From CBDDDW01 sp965226805 (GTDB lineage Bacteria > Chloroflexota > Dehalococcoidia > Lucifugimonadales > JAGWBF01): DNA of 64,000 nt. Shown piece after piece: positions 32,958 through 41,945 of the stretch. Below the pieces are notes generated by a model. It did not search any database, was not told where the DNA came from, and saw only the letters and a list, made by a program, of their open reading frames with translations. A program made the translations under genes and the position numbers. Position 1 is the first letter of the stretch. Each line of letters begins with the position of its first letter. The DNA is taken from the NCBI GenBank assembly GCA_965226805.1, contig CBDDDW010000029.1, positions 1 to 64,000 of the forward strand. Reading direction: 5' to 3'.

Positions 32958-34889
32958 CTACGGCGCGGCGGTCACATATTCTAGGTGAGTGACACTCCCT
33001 ATTATGGTACCAGGAAACACGTATTCTGCCACGACATTCGGATCTACGACCAACTCGGTGAAGATCCAGAACAGGGGTATGTTGAAGTAGTTGTCGAACC
33101 ATATGTCCCCGACTTGCCGCAAGATCGCTGCACGCGCGTCAGGGTCGATCGTCTCCACAAGCTGCAAGTACAGCTGGTCCACCCTGGTGTCCTCGTAGGT
33201 CCAGCCGCCGTCCACGCTGTAGCCATGGAACCTGACCATCACTTCCTGGGAGATGGGGCCAGTCCAGTTGGGCCAAAGGAAATTGTGGCCCTCCTTGGCA
33301 CGGTAGGTAGCCCTGTATACCGAGCGGTCCACTTCCTGGAAGTCGGGGCGCAGGCCTACGGCTGAGAAGTCGGCTGCTATGGCCTCTGCAATATTCGGCA
33401 ACTCCGGTATTCCAGCCAGTGGTGCCACATACATCACAAAGTCTGGCCCACCGCCGGCGTAACCTGCCTCCGCCAGGAGCTCCCTAGCGCGCTGCGGATT
33501 GTATCCATATTTGTCCTCGAACCTATCATCCCATGCCGGGTTGAATCCTGGCGAGTTAGTAGGAAGGCTTGGGTGGAAGGCTGTAACCCTCAGGGGCTCT
33601 GCCTTACCAGGGAGGAGCGCGTCCATGATCTCCTGGCGGTTTATGGCCATGTTCATGGCCTGGCGGACGCGGATGTCGGTCATCGGGTCGGAGGTGTCCA
33701 GCTTATCGGTATCCACGAAGTAGAGCCCCACAAAGTGGTACATCAGCTCCACCGCTGGGGCGCCGCTCCGCAGGATATCCATGCCCGCGGCCCGGGCCGG
33801 TTCCAGGAGGTCCGTTGTGAGGTTGGTGATATGGGCTTCTCCCGTCAACAGAAGGGCCAGCCGGGTGGAAGCCTCACGGGTCTGAAGAAACTGTATCTCT
33901 CTGAACGGAGCGGGGGCCCCTCGCCAATGGTTGTCTACCCTCTCGTACAGGGCATGTTGCCCGATCAGGCGCTCTACGAACCTGTAGGGGCCTGTACCTA
34001 CGAGCTTGTCGAGGTACCCGTCCAAACCTTCGGCATCCCAGAAGGCCTTGCTGAGTATGGCCGTCTCGGACTCTTCTGAGAGGGTGCCTATGAAAGTAGG
34101 CGCCGGCTGGAGAAGCCGAATGGTAACCCTGTGGTCGCCCTCCATCTCGAACTGCCCCGCTATAGCAGAGCTATCGGGGCCCGACCCGATGCGCCCCTCA
34201 TAAAACTGCCTGTCAGCGAACGTGGAGTCCTCGCGGGTTATTGTCCATATGGTGTGTATGAGGTCCTGGGCGGTGAACTCTCCTCTCCCGTCGTGGAACT
34301 GGACCCCCTCCCTTAGATCAAAGGTCCAAGACCTAGCGTCGGGGGCCATTGACCAGGAGGTGGCCAGTTGGGGAATGATTGAGCCGTCGAACCGGTCGAT
34401 GGCTGACAAGAACTCGAGGGCAGGCCGTTTGTCCAAAAGGTCCGGCCTGGACCCTAACCACGGAACATTGGTGTCGAAGCCCGTGGGCGCCAGGGCTACC
34501 ACAAGTCTTTCCACCTGGGGCTCCGTCGGAGTAGTTGGGGTCGCTGTTGGCCTTGGCGTGGCGGTGGGCCTCGGCGTCGCCGTCGGCCTGGGGGTCGCTG
34601 TTGGGGTGGGGGTGGGTGGCACAGGGGTGGCAGTGGGCAATGGGGTCTCGCCCGGGCGTGGCCCCTGAGGTCCCTGCTGCCCCTGAGGTCCCGCTGGCCC
34701 CTGAGATCCCGCGGGCCCAGCAGCACCCGTATCTCCCTTAGGTCCCGCGGGGCCTGAAGCCCCCTGAGACCCCGTATCTCCCTTGGGTCCCGCGGAACCT
34801 TCACAGGCCGCTGCCAGCAGAAGCAATGCCAGAAGGGCCCCAGCCATTAGCCAGTACTTTAAACCGAAGTTGCTCAGACGCGTAAACAT
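32958..34889 (-). CDS. ABC transporter substrate-binding lipoprotein with collagen-like segment
   Basis: 643 residues. Signal sequence and lipobox LLALLLLAAAC place a lipidated Cys near residue 29. Next comes a collagen-like stretch of Gly-X-Y triplets (GPKGDTGSQGASGPAGPKGD and onward, about residues 34-78), then a Pro/Thr-rich linker of repeated TPRPTA units (about 80-120). The rest is an SBP_bac_5 (DppA/OppA-type) domain: QLATSWSMAPDARSWTFDLR, VQFHDGRGEFTAQDL, LVGTGPYRFVER, IRVRQAMNMAINRQEIMDAL, YNPQRARELLAEAGY. It should capture oligopeptides or similar solutes outside the membrane for an ABC importer; no permease gene is in the window. The collagen-like stalk on a binding protein is unusual. 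A good promoter is visible upstream. Confidence 0.9.
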   Translation of the reverse strand: MFTRLSNFGLKYWLMAGALLALLLLAAACEGSAGPKGDTGSQGASGPAGPKGDTGAAGPAGSQGPAGPQGQQGPQGPRPGETPLPTATPVPPTPTPTATPRPTATPRPTATPRPTATPTTPTEPQVERLVVALAPTGFDTNVPWLGSRPDLLDKRPALEFLSAIDRFDGSIIPQLATSWSMAPDARSWTFDLREGVQFHDGRGEFTAQDLIHTIWTITREDSTFADRQFYEGRIGSGPDSSAIAGQFEMEGDHRVTIRLLQPAPTFIGTLSEESETAILSKAFWDAEGLDGYLDKLVGTGPYRFVERLIGQHALYERVDNHWRGAPAPFREIQFLQTREASTRLALLLTGEAHITNLTTDLLEPARAAGMDILRSGAPAVELMYHFVGLYFVDTDKLDTSDPMTDIRVRQAMNMAINRQEIMDALLPGKAEPLRVTAFHPSLPTNSPGFNPAWDDRFEDKYGYNPQRARELLAEAGYAGGGPDFVMYVAPLAGIPELPNIAEAIAADFSAVGLRPDFQEVDRSVYRATYRAKEGHNFLWPNWTGPISQEVMVRFHGYSVDGGWTYEDTRVDQLYLQLVETIDPDARAAILRQVGDIWFDNYFNIPLFWIFTELVVDPNVVAEYVFPGTIIGSVTHLEYVTAAP

Positions 34890-34937
34890 TGGCCCCCTCG
34901 CTATTCGTTATTCGCCTTTAGTCGGCCATTGTAGGTC

Positions 34938-34967
34938 AGTATACAGCCCGTACGTAAAGCCTGTCAA
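34938..34967 (-). promoter_or_regulatory. Promoter of the substrate-binding lipoprotein gene
   Basis: On the minus strand TTGACA (34967-34962) and TATACT (34943-34938) are separated by 18 bp, about 50 bp before the start codon at 34889. Both hexamers are near consensus. Confidence 0.7.
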
Positions 34968-35071
34968 CGGGATTGCACCACCCCCGCGCTCCCAGCCCGG
35001 GCCCAAAACCAGACCGCGTCGGCATCACTTATCCCGACCTGGATTCAATCAGCGCCGAGAGGTGAATTGTG

Positions 35072-35791
35072 CTACCTCCGAGGTGCCAGAGAGGAGATCA
35101 ACCGAACTACTTCCTCAGTCGATTTTATGACCGCATCTTTGTAGCTCATGCTGATGATAGAGTACTCCTGGAGCTCGGGAGCGTATGTAGCGGTAGCGTC
35201 TTCCACGATGATGGTGCCGTAGTCGTGCTCCGCAGCGCTTCGGGTAGAGGACTCCACGCACCCGTTGGTGGAGACGCCTGTGATGATGAGGTTCTCGATC
35301 CCCATGTTGCGCAGCAGCCGGTCGATGTTGGTGGAGTTGAAGATGCTAGAGGTCGACTTGTCGACGACCAGCTCGTCACCCTCGGGAGCCACCTCGGGCA
35401 GGAACTCCGCGTCTATCGTGTCCCGGGGCGTCGTCAGCCCAAACGCCTTCTGGCGTCGTGAGCTGTCTCTGCCGTCCCGGCACTGGGCGGCCACGCGGGT
35501 GTGCACCACCTCCAGCCCAGCCTTACGGGCCGCCCCGAGGAGACGCTGGATGTTGGGGACCACCAGCTCGCTCACCCGCCGCCAGTAATAGTCCATGAAC
35601 TCGCTGAAGCCCAGCCCTTTCGCTCTGGCGCCCAGGCCATAGTCCGGGTGGGCGTCCATATACTGCATGTCGATGACGAGCAGGGCGGTATTGGCCATGG
35701 TGACCCTGGGCTCGGGCAGCCCACCCACGAGAGCGGTCAGTATCGAGCGAAGTTCCTGGCTAGATACGGGCTTAGCTATGGTTCCACTCAT
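35072..35791 (-). CDS. Isochorismatase-like cysteine hydrolase
   Basis: 239 residues. Catalytic triad visible: Asp in ALLVIDMQYMDAHPDYG (about residue 40), Lys in LVVDKSTSSIFNSTNID (about 143), Cys in IITGVSTNGCVESSTRSAA (about 175). The family cleaves C-N bonds in amides such as N-carbamoyl compounds or ureidoacrylate, or vinyl ethers as in isochorismate. Beside hydantoinase and MmgE/PrpD genes an amide substrate is more likely. A GGGGAGGAGAG ribosome binding site precedes the start. Confidence 0.9.
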   Translation of the reverse strand: MSGTIAKPVSSQELRSILTALVGGLPEPRVTMANTALLVIDMQYMDAHPDYGLGARAKGLGFSEFMDYYWRRVSELVVPNIQRLLGAARKAGLEVVHTRVAAQCRDGRDSSRRQKAFGLTTPRDTIDAEFLPEVAPEGDELVVDKSTSSIFNSTNIDRLLRNMGIENLIITGVSTNGCVESSTRSAAEHDYGTIIVEDATATYAPELQEYSIISMSYKDAVIKSTEEVVRLISSLAPRR

Positions 35792-35941
35792 TTCTCTCCT
35801 CCCCTTGGAGCGCCAGACTTGGGCCTCCCGGTCGTTTCTCTCGTAGTCTAGATAGCCCGCTGTGCCTGGCCAAGGGTGCGGTATCCCGGCCCTCTGTCGT
35901 AGGCGTCAGTAACCGAGCGCGTATCTCTTCGTTAGGCGGCG

Positions 35942-37327
35942 TTACCGCTCGAGCGCCAGGAGGGAAGTCAGCTCCGTGATCGAGTTCATGCTATCTACTT
36001 CCCGGATCATGTCGAACATCTTTTTCACACTGCCGCTATCGCCCAGGATCGGCGTAGCGCAGTTCCGGAACTTTCCCCAGGTGTCATCCCACGTGGTGGG
36101 GTTGCCCACGGTGCCTTTTTGGTATTCCACCCTCACGCTGAAAGTACCTCTGCCGGTCTTGATGGAAACCGTTGACGGCCAACCATAGGACGTGTATCCC
36201 CCTTCATCCACGTTCAGACGTGTTTTGTCCACAAGCGACCATAAGCGTTTGTCGGCAAAACGCTCCTCTCCGAAGTGTTCTACCGATACGTCCCCGTCGA
36301 CGATCGCCGCGGCGACGCACCACGGATGACTGAACCTTGTATCGTGAGGGGACTGTGGCCGGTGGCGCTCCGCGTCCTCCTTGTATAAGACCGGACTGAT
36401 GGAGGCCTCGACATCGAGGACTTCATCTGGCTGGATACTGTGTTCACGCACCAGTTGAACAGCCGCGTCAATTAGTGTTTGCCTTCCTCCCCCTACGGGA
36501 TACGTCTTCACCGCCCAGTTGGCCAGCAACTTCCACTCTTCTCCCACCCCACTCCCGATGGTCTCCACATTGTACTCTCCCTCCAAACCATGGAGGAAGG
36601 TATCCAGCACTCCGTACTGCTCCTCGAGGATTTCAGGGCACGCGGTAAACCCCTTCTGAATCAGCAAGCCCGCCAATATCCCGGCCCTAGCGGCATTCGC
36701 GCCACTTATGAGTTTCGCCATGTATCCCTTGTTCGCGAATTGGGCTCCGTTCTGGTGCACGGCAAGACCGAACGCCATTTGCGTCTGTAGTTTATCGAGG
36801 CCGAGAAGACTTGAGACCCCAGCAGCGGACCCGAAGGACCCGAATAAACCGGTCGTGTGGAATCCCCGGAAATACGTAGCCGGGTTCAGGCCCCAAGCAA
36901 GGCGAGCGCCGACTTCCACCCCCAAAATATAGGCCAGCAGCACTTCCCTTCCCGATGATCCTTGAGCCTCACCGACGGCGAGAACGGCAGGCAGCACGGC
37001 AGTTGAGCCCAGGTAGCTGCCGCCGGGCCCCAGCATGTTGTCCCAGTCCATAGCGTGGATCATCGCTCCATTGGCCATTGCCGCATTATCCGGAGCTACT
37101 TTCGTGGGGCTACTCACGATGGTGGACTGTGCCGGACCCCCGAGGGCGCCCGCTACCTGTGCCACTATCCTGCTGGGGGTCTCGCGCGATCCTATGAGTG
37201 CTACCGCGATCGTATCCGCGAATCGCTGCTTGGCTATATCAATCACCTCATCTGGGACAGTCTCCAGGCGCGCTGAGGTGACCAGACCCGCCAGACTCTC
37301 CATAGTGCCGTATCCCACTTTTGCCAT
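35942..37327 (-). CDS. MmgE/PrpD family protein
   Basis: 461 residues from ATG 37327, chosen because the protein then begins like its relatives (MAKVGYGTMESLAGLVTSAR); the longer frame to 37450 overlaps the upstream gene. Family features: RFADTIAVALIGSRE (about 30), ANGAMIHAMDWDNM (about 80-95), AVLPAVLAVGEAQGSSGREV (about 112-130), GFHTTGLFGSFGSAAG (about 155), KTYPVGGGRQTLIDAAVQ (about 270). The family includes 2-methylcitrate dehydratase and cis-aconitate-processing enzymes but many members have other, unknown substrates. It lies 68 bp after hyuA on the same strand and probably belongs to the same transcript. Confidence 0.9.
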   Translation of the reverse strand: MAKVGYGTMESLAGLVTSARLETVPDEVIDIAKQRFADTIAVALIGSRETPSRIVAQVAGALGGPAQSTIVSSPTKVAPDNAAMANGAMIHAMDWDNMLGPGGSYLGSTAVLPAVLAVGEAQGSSGREVLLAYILGVEVGARLAWGLNPATYFRGFHTTGLFGSFGSAAGVSSLLGLDKLQTQMAFGLAVHQNGAQFANKGYMAKLISGANAARAGILAGLLIQKGFTACPEILEEQYGVLDTFLHGLEGEYNVETIGSGVGEEWKLLANWAVKTYPVGGGRQTLIDAAVQLVREHSIQPDEVLDVEASISPVLYKEDAERHRPQSPHDTRFSHPWCVAAAIVDGDVSVEHFGEERFADKRLWSLVDKTRLNVDEGGYTSYGWPSTVSIKTGRGTFSVRVEYQKGTVGNPTTWDDTWGKFRNCATPILGDSGSVKKMFDMIREVDSMNSITELTSLLALER

Positions 37328-37395
37328 TTTCACCTTCTTCAAGCAGTCAGGCCACTCATCTCCATGGAACAGCCTGCGCCCTGCCTGCCTTCGGC

Positions 37396-39540
37396 CTAGC
37401 CGCCATGATTCAGGATGATGTTCGACCACTCGTCCAAATGCGCGGTCCATCCCGGCGGGATCACAGTCGTGGAGTTGTCTTCCTCGACAAGCAGTGGTCC
37501 GTGGGCTCTGGTCCCCTGTAGATCGTGGCGACCGGTGACATCCGTACTCAGCCAGCCAGCCTCGGGCCCAAAGTAGGCCTTCCTGGTCTGAGCCGCCGGG
37601 ATCTCAGAAGACTGTTTTAGCGTAAGCTGCTCGGGAACCCTGTCCGTTCGCGACAGCCCTCTCGCGACACATCTCACCGCTGAGACGGCGACTTCCTCGC
37701 CATGGGTGCGGTAGCCGTAGGTCCTTTCGTGTTCCAATTCAAAGTCTTCTCCAAGCTTGGTCACACCAGTCACGTCTACAGGTTCCGGCCCGTGGGAGCT
37801 ATTCAAGTGCAGGGGAATACTGATCGTATGCTCCTGCCCGCCATAGTGAGCATCAGCTAGGAAATCCATAGCCATATCCGCCTTGCTGTACCCGTCTTTG
37901 GAAAGGAGACCGCGAGCTTCATCGGCGAGGGCCACAACCACTCGGTTCCAGTCCTCAGGCTTGGGCGCCCGCGCTGAGGCATAAAGGGTCCGTATCAGAT
38001 GATACTCCACATCCGCAAATATGAGACCCAGCGCACTGAACAGGCCAGGCAACGGTGGGATTATTACGGTAGAAATCCGTAACTCGCTCGCGAGGTCCGC
38101 AGCATGCACAGGACCCATCCCACCGAATGCGAACAGGGGAAACAGACTGGGGTTCCGACCTCGCTCGATCGAGACCGCGGAGATGGCTCTCACGAGGTTG
38201 GAATTGCTTATCCGTCTGATGCCCCACGCGGCATCCGTCATGTCGAGGCCGCTACGAGTCGAGATTCCTTCTGTGATTGCCTTCTGGGCGAGTTCGGGGT
38301 CCAGCTTGAGGGTACCACCTGCAAGGTAGTTGGGGTTAGTCAAGCCCAGAAACACGTTTGCGTCTGTAGCAGTCGGTTGGGTGCCGCCATTGCCGTAGCA
38401 TGCAGGTCCGGGATTTGCCCCGGCGCTGGATGGCCCCACCTTCAGTGCACCAGCCTCGTCTAGCCAGGCAATGCTTCCGCCACCAGCTCCCACCTCGGCC
38501 AGATCGATGGAGGGCATGCGTAGCAGATAGCCAGTCCCTTTCAAGAGTCTAAACCCGCCCAAACTCACTTCGCCGCCGACTTCGTACTCGGGACTTCTCG
38601 ATATCTCACCTTTCTCGATGAGTGAAGCCTTCGCCGTGGTGCCGCCCATATCTAGCGTGAGGGCATCGGGCAGCCCCATGCGAGCCGCCAATCGCTGGGC
38701 CGCCACCACGCCTGCGGCCGGGCCGGATTCGACGACAGACGCGGGGTACTCCCTGGCCCGACTCGAGGGGATTCGACCGCCCTGTGACTGCATGACAGAT
38801 AAGGGCGCATCTATCCCTATCGATTCCAGGTCACCCTCCATGTGCTGGATGTACCTGTCCACGATGGGCTGCACATACGCGTTTATGACAGTAGTACTGG
38901 TTCGCTCGTACTCTTTGATCTCGGGCAATACCTTGCTCGATACGGACACATACATATCCGGCGCGTGTTGCCTGACCAGCTCGTACACCCTCTCCTCATG
39001 AGCGCTATTGACATAGGCATTTATGACGCAAATCGCAACCGACTCGACTCCGTGGTCTTTAAGCTGAGCGATGGCGTCCAGCACCGATGCCTCGTCCAAG
39101 GGTTCTTCCTCTTGGCCTAACGCGTTAATGCGCTCGGGGACCTCAAATCTTAATCGCCTGGGGACCAGGGTGGGGGGCTTCGTCAGGGCGATCTCATATA
39201 AGCGCGGCTGCCGGAGGCGCCTCACCTCCAAGACATCCCGGAAACCCTTCGTAGTTATCAGCCCCGTGACCGCGCCCGACCGGGTGATGATCGCATTGGT
39301 GGCAACCGTTGCGCCGTGTATAAACTCACTTACCTCGCTTCCATCAATAGAGGCATCCCGAAGCAGTTCGGTGACGCTGCGCTTGATCGCCACCGCAAAG
39401 TCAGGGGGCGAGGATAGGACCTTTCCGTAGTAACAGGACCCGTCGTTCCGTAATGCTATTACGTCCGTGAACGTTCCTCCCACGTCTACACCCAACCGCA
39501 CACTTCTCACGCTACTACCTTCTCGTCGAGCCTTTTTCAC
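37396..39540 (-). CDS. hyuA: Hydantoinase/oxoprolinase subunit A
   Basis: 714 residues. N-terminal ATP-grasp-like/ASKHA fold with the phosphate loop LGVDVGGTFTDVIAL (about residue 16), IHGATVATNAIITRSG (about 75), the central Hydantoinase_A core with ALTLDMGGTTAKASLI (about 295) and LAEVGAGGGSIAWLD (about 350), and FAFGGMGPVHAADLA (about 475). Works with subunit B to hydrolyse hydantoins or 5-oxoproline-like lactams, usually ATP-dependently, in the cytoplasm. The partner gene lies 188 bp upstream on the same strand. Confidence 0.93.
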   Translation of the reverse strand: MKKARREGSSVRSVRLGVDVGGTFTDVIALRNDGSCYYGKVLSSPPDFAVAIKRSVTELLRDASIDGSEVSEFIHGATVATNAIITRSGAVTGLITTKGFRDVLEVRRLRQPRLYEIALTKPPTLVPRRLRFEVPERINALGQEEEPLDEASVLDAIAQLKDHGVESVAICVINAYVNSAHEERVYELVRQHAPDMYVSVSSKVLPEIKEYERTSTTVINAYVQPIVDRYIQHMEGDLESIGIDAPLSVMQSQGGRIPSSRAREYPASVVESGPAAGVVAAQRLAARMGLPDALTLDMGGTTAKASLIEKGEISRSPEYEVGGEVSLGGFRLLKGTGYLLRMPSIDLAEVGAGGGSIAWLDEAGALKVGPSSAGANPGPACYGNGGTQPTATDANVFLGLTNPNYLAGGTLKLDPELAQKAITEGISTRSGLDMTDAAWGIRRISNSNLVRAISAVSIERGRNPSLFPLFAFGGMGPVHAADLASELRISTVIIPPLPGLFSALGLIFADVEYHLIRTLYASARAPKPEDWNRVVVALADEARGLLSKDGYSKADMAMDFLADAHYGGQEHTISIPLHLNSSHGPEPVDVTGVTKLGEDFELEHERTYGYRTHGEEVAVSAVRCVARGLSRTDRVPEQLTLKQSSEIPAAQTRKAYFGPEAGWLSTDVTGRHDLQGTRAHGPLLVEEDNSTTVIPPGWTAHLDEWSNIILNHGG

Positions 39541-39728
39541 TTGATGTCATACCTCTTCCCGCTAGGGTATTCTACCACTCTGTGGATACGTCTACGTTTG
39601 GAGCGCCGTCATCCGGAAAACAGTTGGGGACTTTACTCGAGACGCCTGGGAGCAGCGGGTCATGGTCGAAGTTGGCTTGGCCGTTTTACGCGGGTCGGTG
39701 TGGCGATGGCGCGGAGCCGGACGCTGAA

Positions 39729-41525
39729 TTACCCGGCATCAGCCTCCGCTGAGCTCCCCGCAGCCGCACGAGCCATGGATTCTCTGAGTCTCGCCGTGGC
39801 ATCCCAGTCGATAGCCGGGCGCCTGTCGTCAATAACGACCCCATACACCTGTTTTGCCCTCGAGACCGATATTTTTCCTTCGACAACATCGTCCAGCACT
39901 GCCCTGGGATCGCGGGCCAGAGGGCTTCCCCAACCACCACCCCCCGGCCACTCACCGCGCAGCAAATCGCCTTTGTTCAAGTTCAGGAGAACTTTCGAAG
40001 TCATTCGCTGCCAGTCCTCATCACCGGTCCGCTTGACGAGGACCGCCGAGGGGCGCGGAGGCTCGCCTCCATGAAGCCCGTATGGAGGCCTCGTTTGCCT
40101 GTCAGAACGGACCTGGACCGTGACGTCATCGGCGAGGTAGCGAAACTCGCGAAACATGCCCGTCCCGCCGCGGAACTTGCCGGCTCCCTCTGAATCGGGA
40201 AGCAGCCCGTAGGATTCTATCTTGATGGGAAACTCTCTCTCGACGATCTCCACCGGCACATTTGCCGAGTTTGTCAGGCCCGCGTTCTGGCCGTCCACTC
40301 CGTCTCGGTCAGGATATGCTCCCGAAGCGATTTCATTGCCAAAGTCCATATAGACCCACCGGCTGCGCTGGGCTGAGTCTTCGCTTTCATAATACCCGGA
40401 CATCGCGCAACCCCACTCCGAGCCGCCGGGGCAGGCTGGGACTACATCCGGAACCATTTGACCGATGGCCCCCCACAGGGCATGGTTCAGCCTTCGCATC
40501 ACCAGCGCCCGCGCGGCAACCGGAGCCGGCGAGATTGGGTTTAGTATGGACCCATACGGGGCACTTACATTGACCGGCCGGAACATCCCCGATGTATTCG
40601 GAATGTTGCTAACGAAGGCGCTTAGAAGTGTCTTGACCCCAGCGTAGGTTATGGCCTTCACACTGTTCAGCGGTAGGTTTATCGACCCCTTGACTTGTCT
40701 TGAGCTGCCGGTAAAGTCGATGTCAAGGGTATCGGACTCCTTCCGCACAGTGGCCGAGATAGGCAGCGGCCCGTTACCGAACCCATCATCATCGATATAA
40801 TCCGTAAAGGAAGCGGTGCCGTCTGGAAGTCGCCTGATGGCTCCTCTCGTGAGTTCTTCTGTGTAGTCCAGAAGCTCCTCCATTTGTGTCTTGACCGCGT
40901 CGGCGCCCATCTCGTCAATTAACGTTACGAATTCTCTCTCCCCAAACCGCAGAGCCGCCAGGGTGGCCTCGATGTCCCCCATCACTTGGTCCGAGATGCG
41001 AACATTCCTCTCGATCAGCTCGAGAAGGCTACGATTCGGCCGACCACTCTCGTATAGTTTCATGGGAGGAATGCGGAAACCTTCCTGGTAGATCTCTGTA
41101 TTATCCGTGGCGTTGCCGCCTGGGACACGTCCGCCAATATCCGGCAGATGTGTCATCACGCACATGAAAGCCAGAATCTCACCTTTGACGAATACCGGCT
41201 TGAACGTGAAAACGTCGGGGAGATGGCTACCCCCTTGGTAAGGATCATTGTTGACGAGGATATCCCCCGGATGGATGTCTTCCCCGAAACGCCCCAGGCA
41301 CGCTTGCAACGCAGGGGTCATCCCTCCTACATGGACAGGCATGCAAAACCCTTGTCCCGTCAGTTCGCCAACGGAATCATGGATACCGACCGAGAAGTCC
41401 AGGCCGATCCTGACCACGTTGGACCGGGCTGTTCTCGCTACTGTGAGAGCCATGCCATCGGAAATGCGCTCCAACGCGTTTTGCATTACTGTCAAAGCGA
41501 CGGGATCGCGCCCAGGCATCCTCAC
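39729..41525 (-). CDS. hyuB: Hydantoinase/oxoprolinase subunit B
   Basis: 598 residues of the Hydantoinase_B family: VMQNALERISDGMALTVART at the start, the metal-loop region DILVNNDPYQGGSHLPDVF (about 88-106), VMTHLPDIGGRVPGG (about 122), ALWGAIGQMVPDVVPACPGG (about 360-380) and a Gly-rich end GGGGWGSPLARDP (about 540). First gene of the hyuB-hyuA-mmgE set. An excellent promoter sits about 50 bp upstream. Confidence 0.93.
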   Translation of the reverse strand: MRMPGRDPVALTVMQNALERISDGMALTVARTARSNVVRIGLDFSVGIHDSVGELTGQGFCMPVHVGGMTPALQACLGRFGEDIHPGDILVNNDPYQGGSHLPDVFTFKPVFVKGEILAFMCVMTHLPDIGGRVPGGNATDNTEIYQEGFRIPPMKLYESGRPNRSLLELIERNVRISDQVMGDIEATLAALRFGEREFVTLIDEMGADAVKTQMEELLDYTEELTRGAIRRLPDGTASFTDYIDDDGFGNGPLPISATVRKESDTLDIDFTGSSRQVKGSINLPLNSVKAITYAGVKTLLSAFVSNIPNTSGMFRPVNVSAPYGSILNPISPAPVAARALVMRRLNHALWGAIGQMVPDVVPACPGGSEWGCAMSGYYESEDSAQRSRWVYMDFGNEIASGAYPDRDGVDGQNAGLTNSANVPVEIVEREFPIKIESYGLLPDSEGAGKFRGGTGMFREFRYLADDVTVQVRSDRQTRPPYGLHGGEPPRPSAVLVKRTGDEDWQRMTSKVLLNLNKGDLLRGEWPGGGGWGSPLARDPRAVLDDVVEGKISVSRAKQVYGVVIDDRRPAIDWDATARLRESMARAAAGSSAEADAG

Positions 41526-41578
41526 CTCCAGGGCCTGAATTCCTTTTAGATTAGAATGGTACTTTTGGGTTCCGCTGC

Positions 41579-41607
41579 AATATACGCTCGCATATTGGGA
41601 CTGTCAA
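41579..41607 (-). promoter_or_regulatory. Promoter of the hyuB-hyuA-mmgE set
   Basis: Minus-strand TTGACA (41607-41602), 17-bp spacer, TATATT (41584-41579), with the hyuB start at 41525. Perfect -35 and near-perfect -10. Confidence 0.75.
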
Positions 41608-41628
41608 GATCGTGTACTCGCCCAGTAA

Positions 41629-41805
41629 GAGTGGGTGACGGTGGTCAGGATCGCCAGAAATACGGAATACTACCAAGCCATCCACACAACTTTTTATAGT
41701 GGGCTTCGGCTTGGGGAGCTACTCGCCCTCCGATGGTGTGGTATTGACCTGGACACGCCCACTGCCTCGGTGAGCCGCACCAAAGGGGAGGACTGGTGTT
41801 CGTAG
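41629..41805 (+). pseudogene. Tyrosine recombinase (phage-type integrase) remnant
   Basis: A fragment of about 58 codons reads YYQAIHTTFYSGLRLGELLA and LRWCGIDLDTPTASVSR. The GLRLGELLALRW stretch holds the first catalytic Arg of the tyrosine recombinase family. The downstream His/Arg/Tyr box is absent and a TAG ends the frame at 41803. It is a trace of a former integrated element at the border between the catabolic genes and the disrupted region. Confidence 0.65.
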
Positions 41806-41945
41806 CCACGGCGATGGTAAAATCGGGTGCACCCAAAGGACTTCTTTTTGGACGGTGCTAGCCCATCCACGATCAGCCCCATAAATCCTAGACGCGTGGG
41901 TTGGCCTGAAAGGCGTGCGCATGATTATTCCAGAGGCCTAAGACT

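Noticed and set aside
34500..34680. Repetitive DNA suggestive of a CRISPR array
   Set aside because: The repeats are short coding units of the linker and collagen segment, with no spacer-like unique sequence between equal repeats.
34500..34800. Plus-strand valine/glycine-rich and arginine-rich open frames
   Set aside because: Shadows of the collagen-like and TPRPTA repeats of the lipoprotein on the minus strand.
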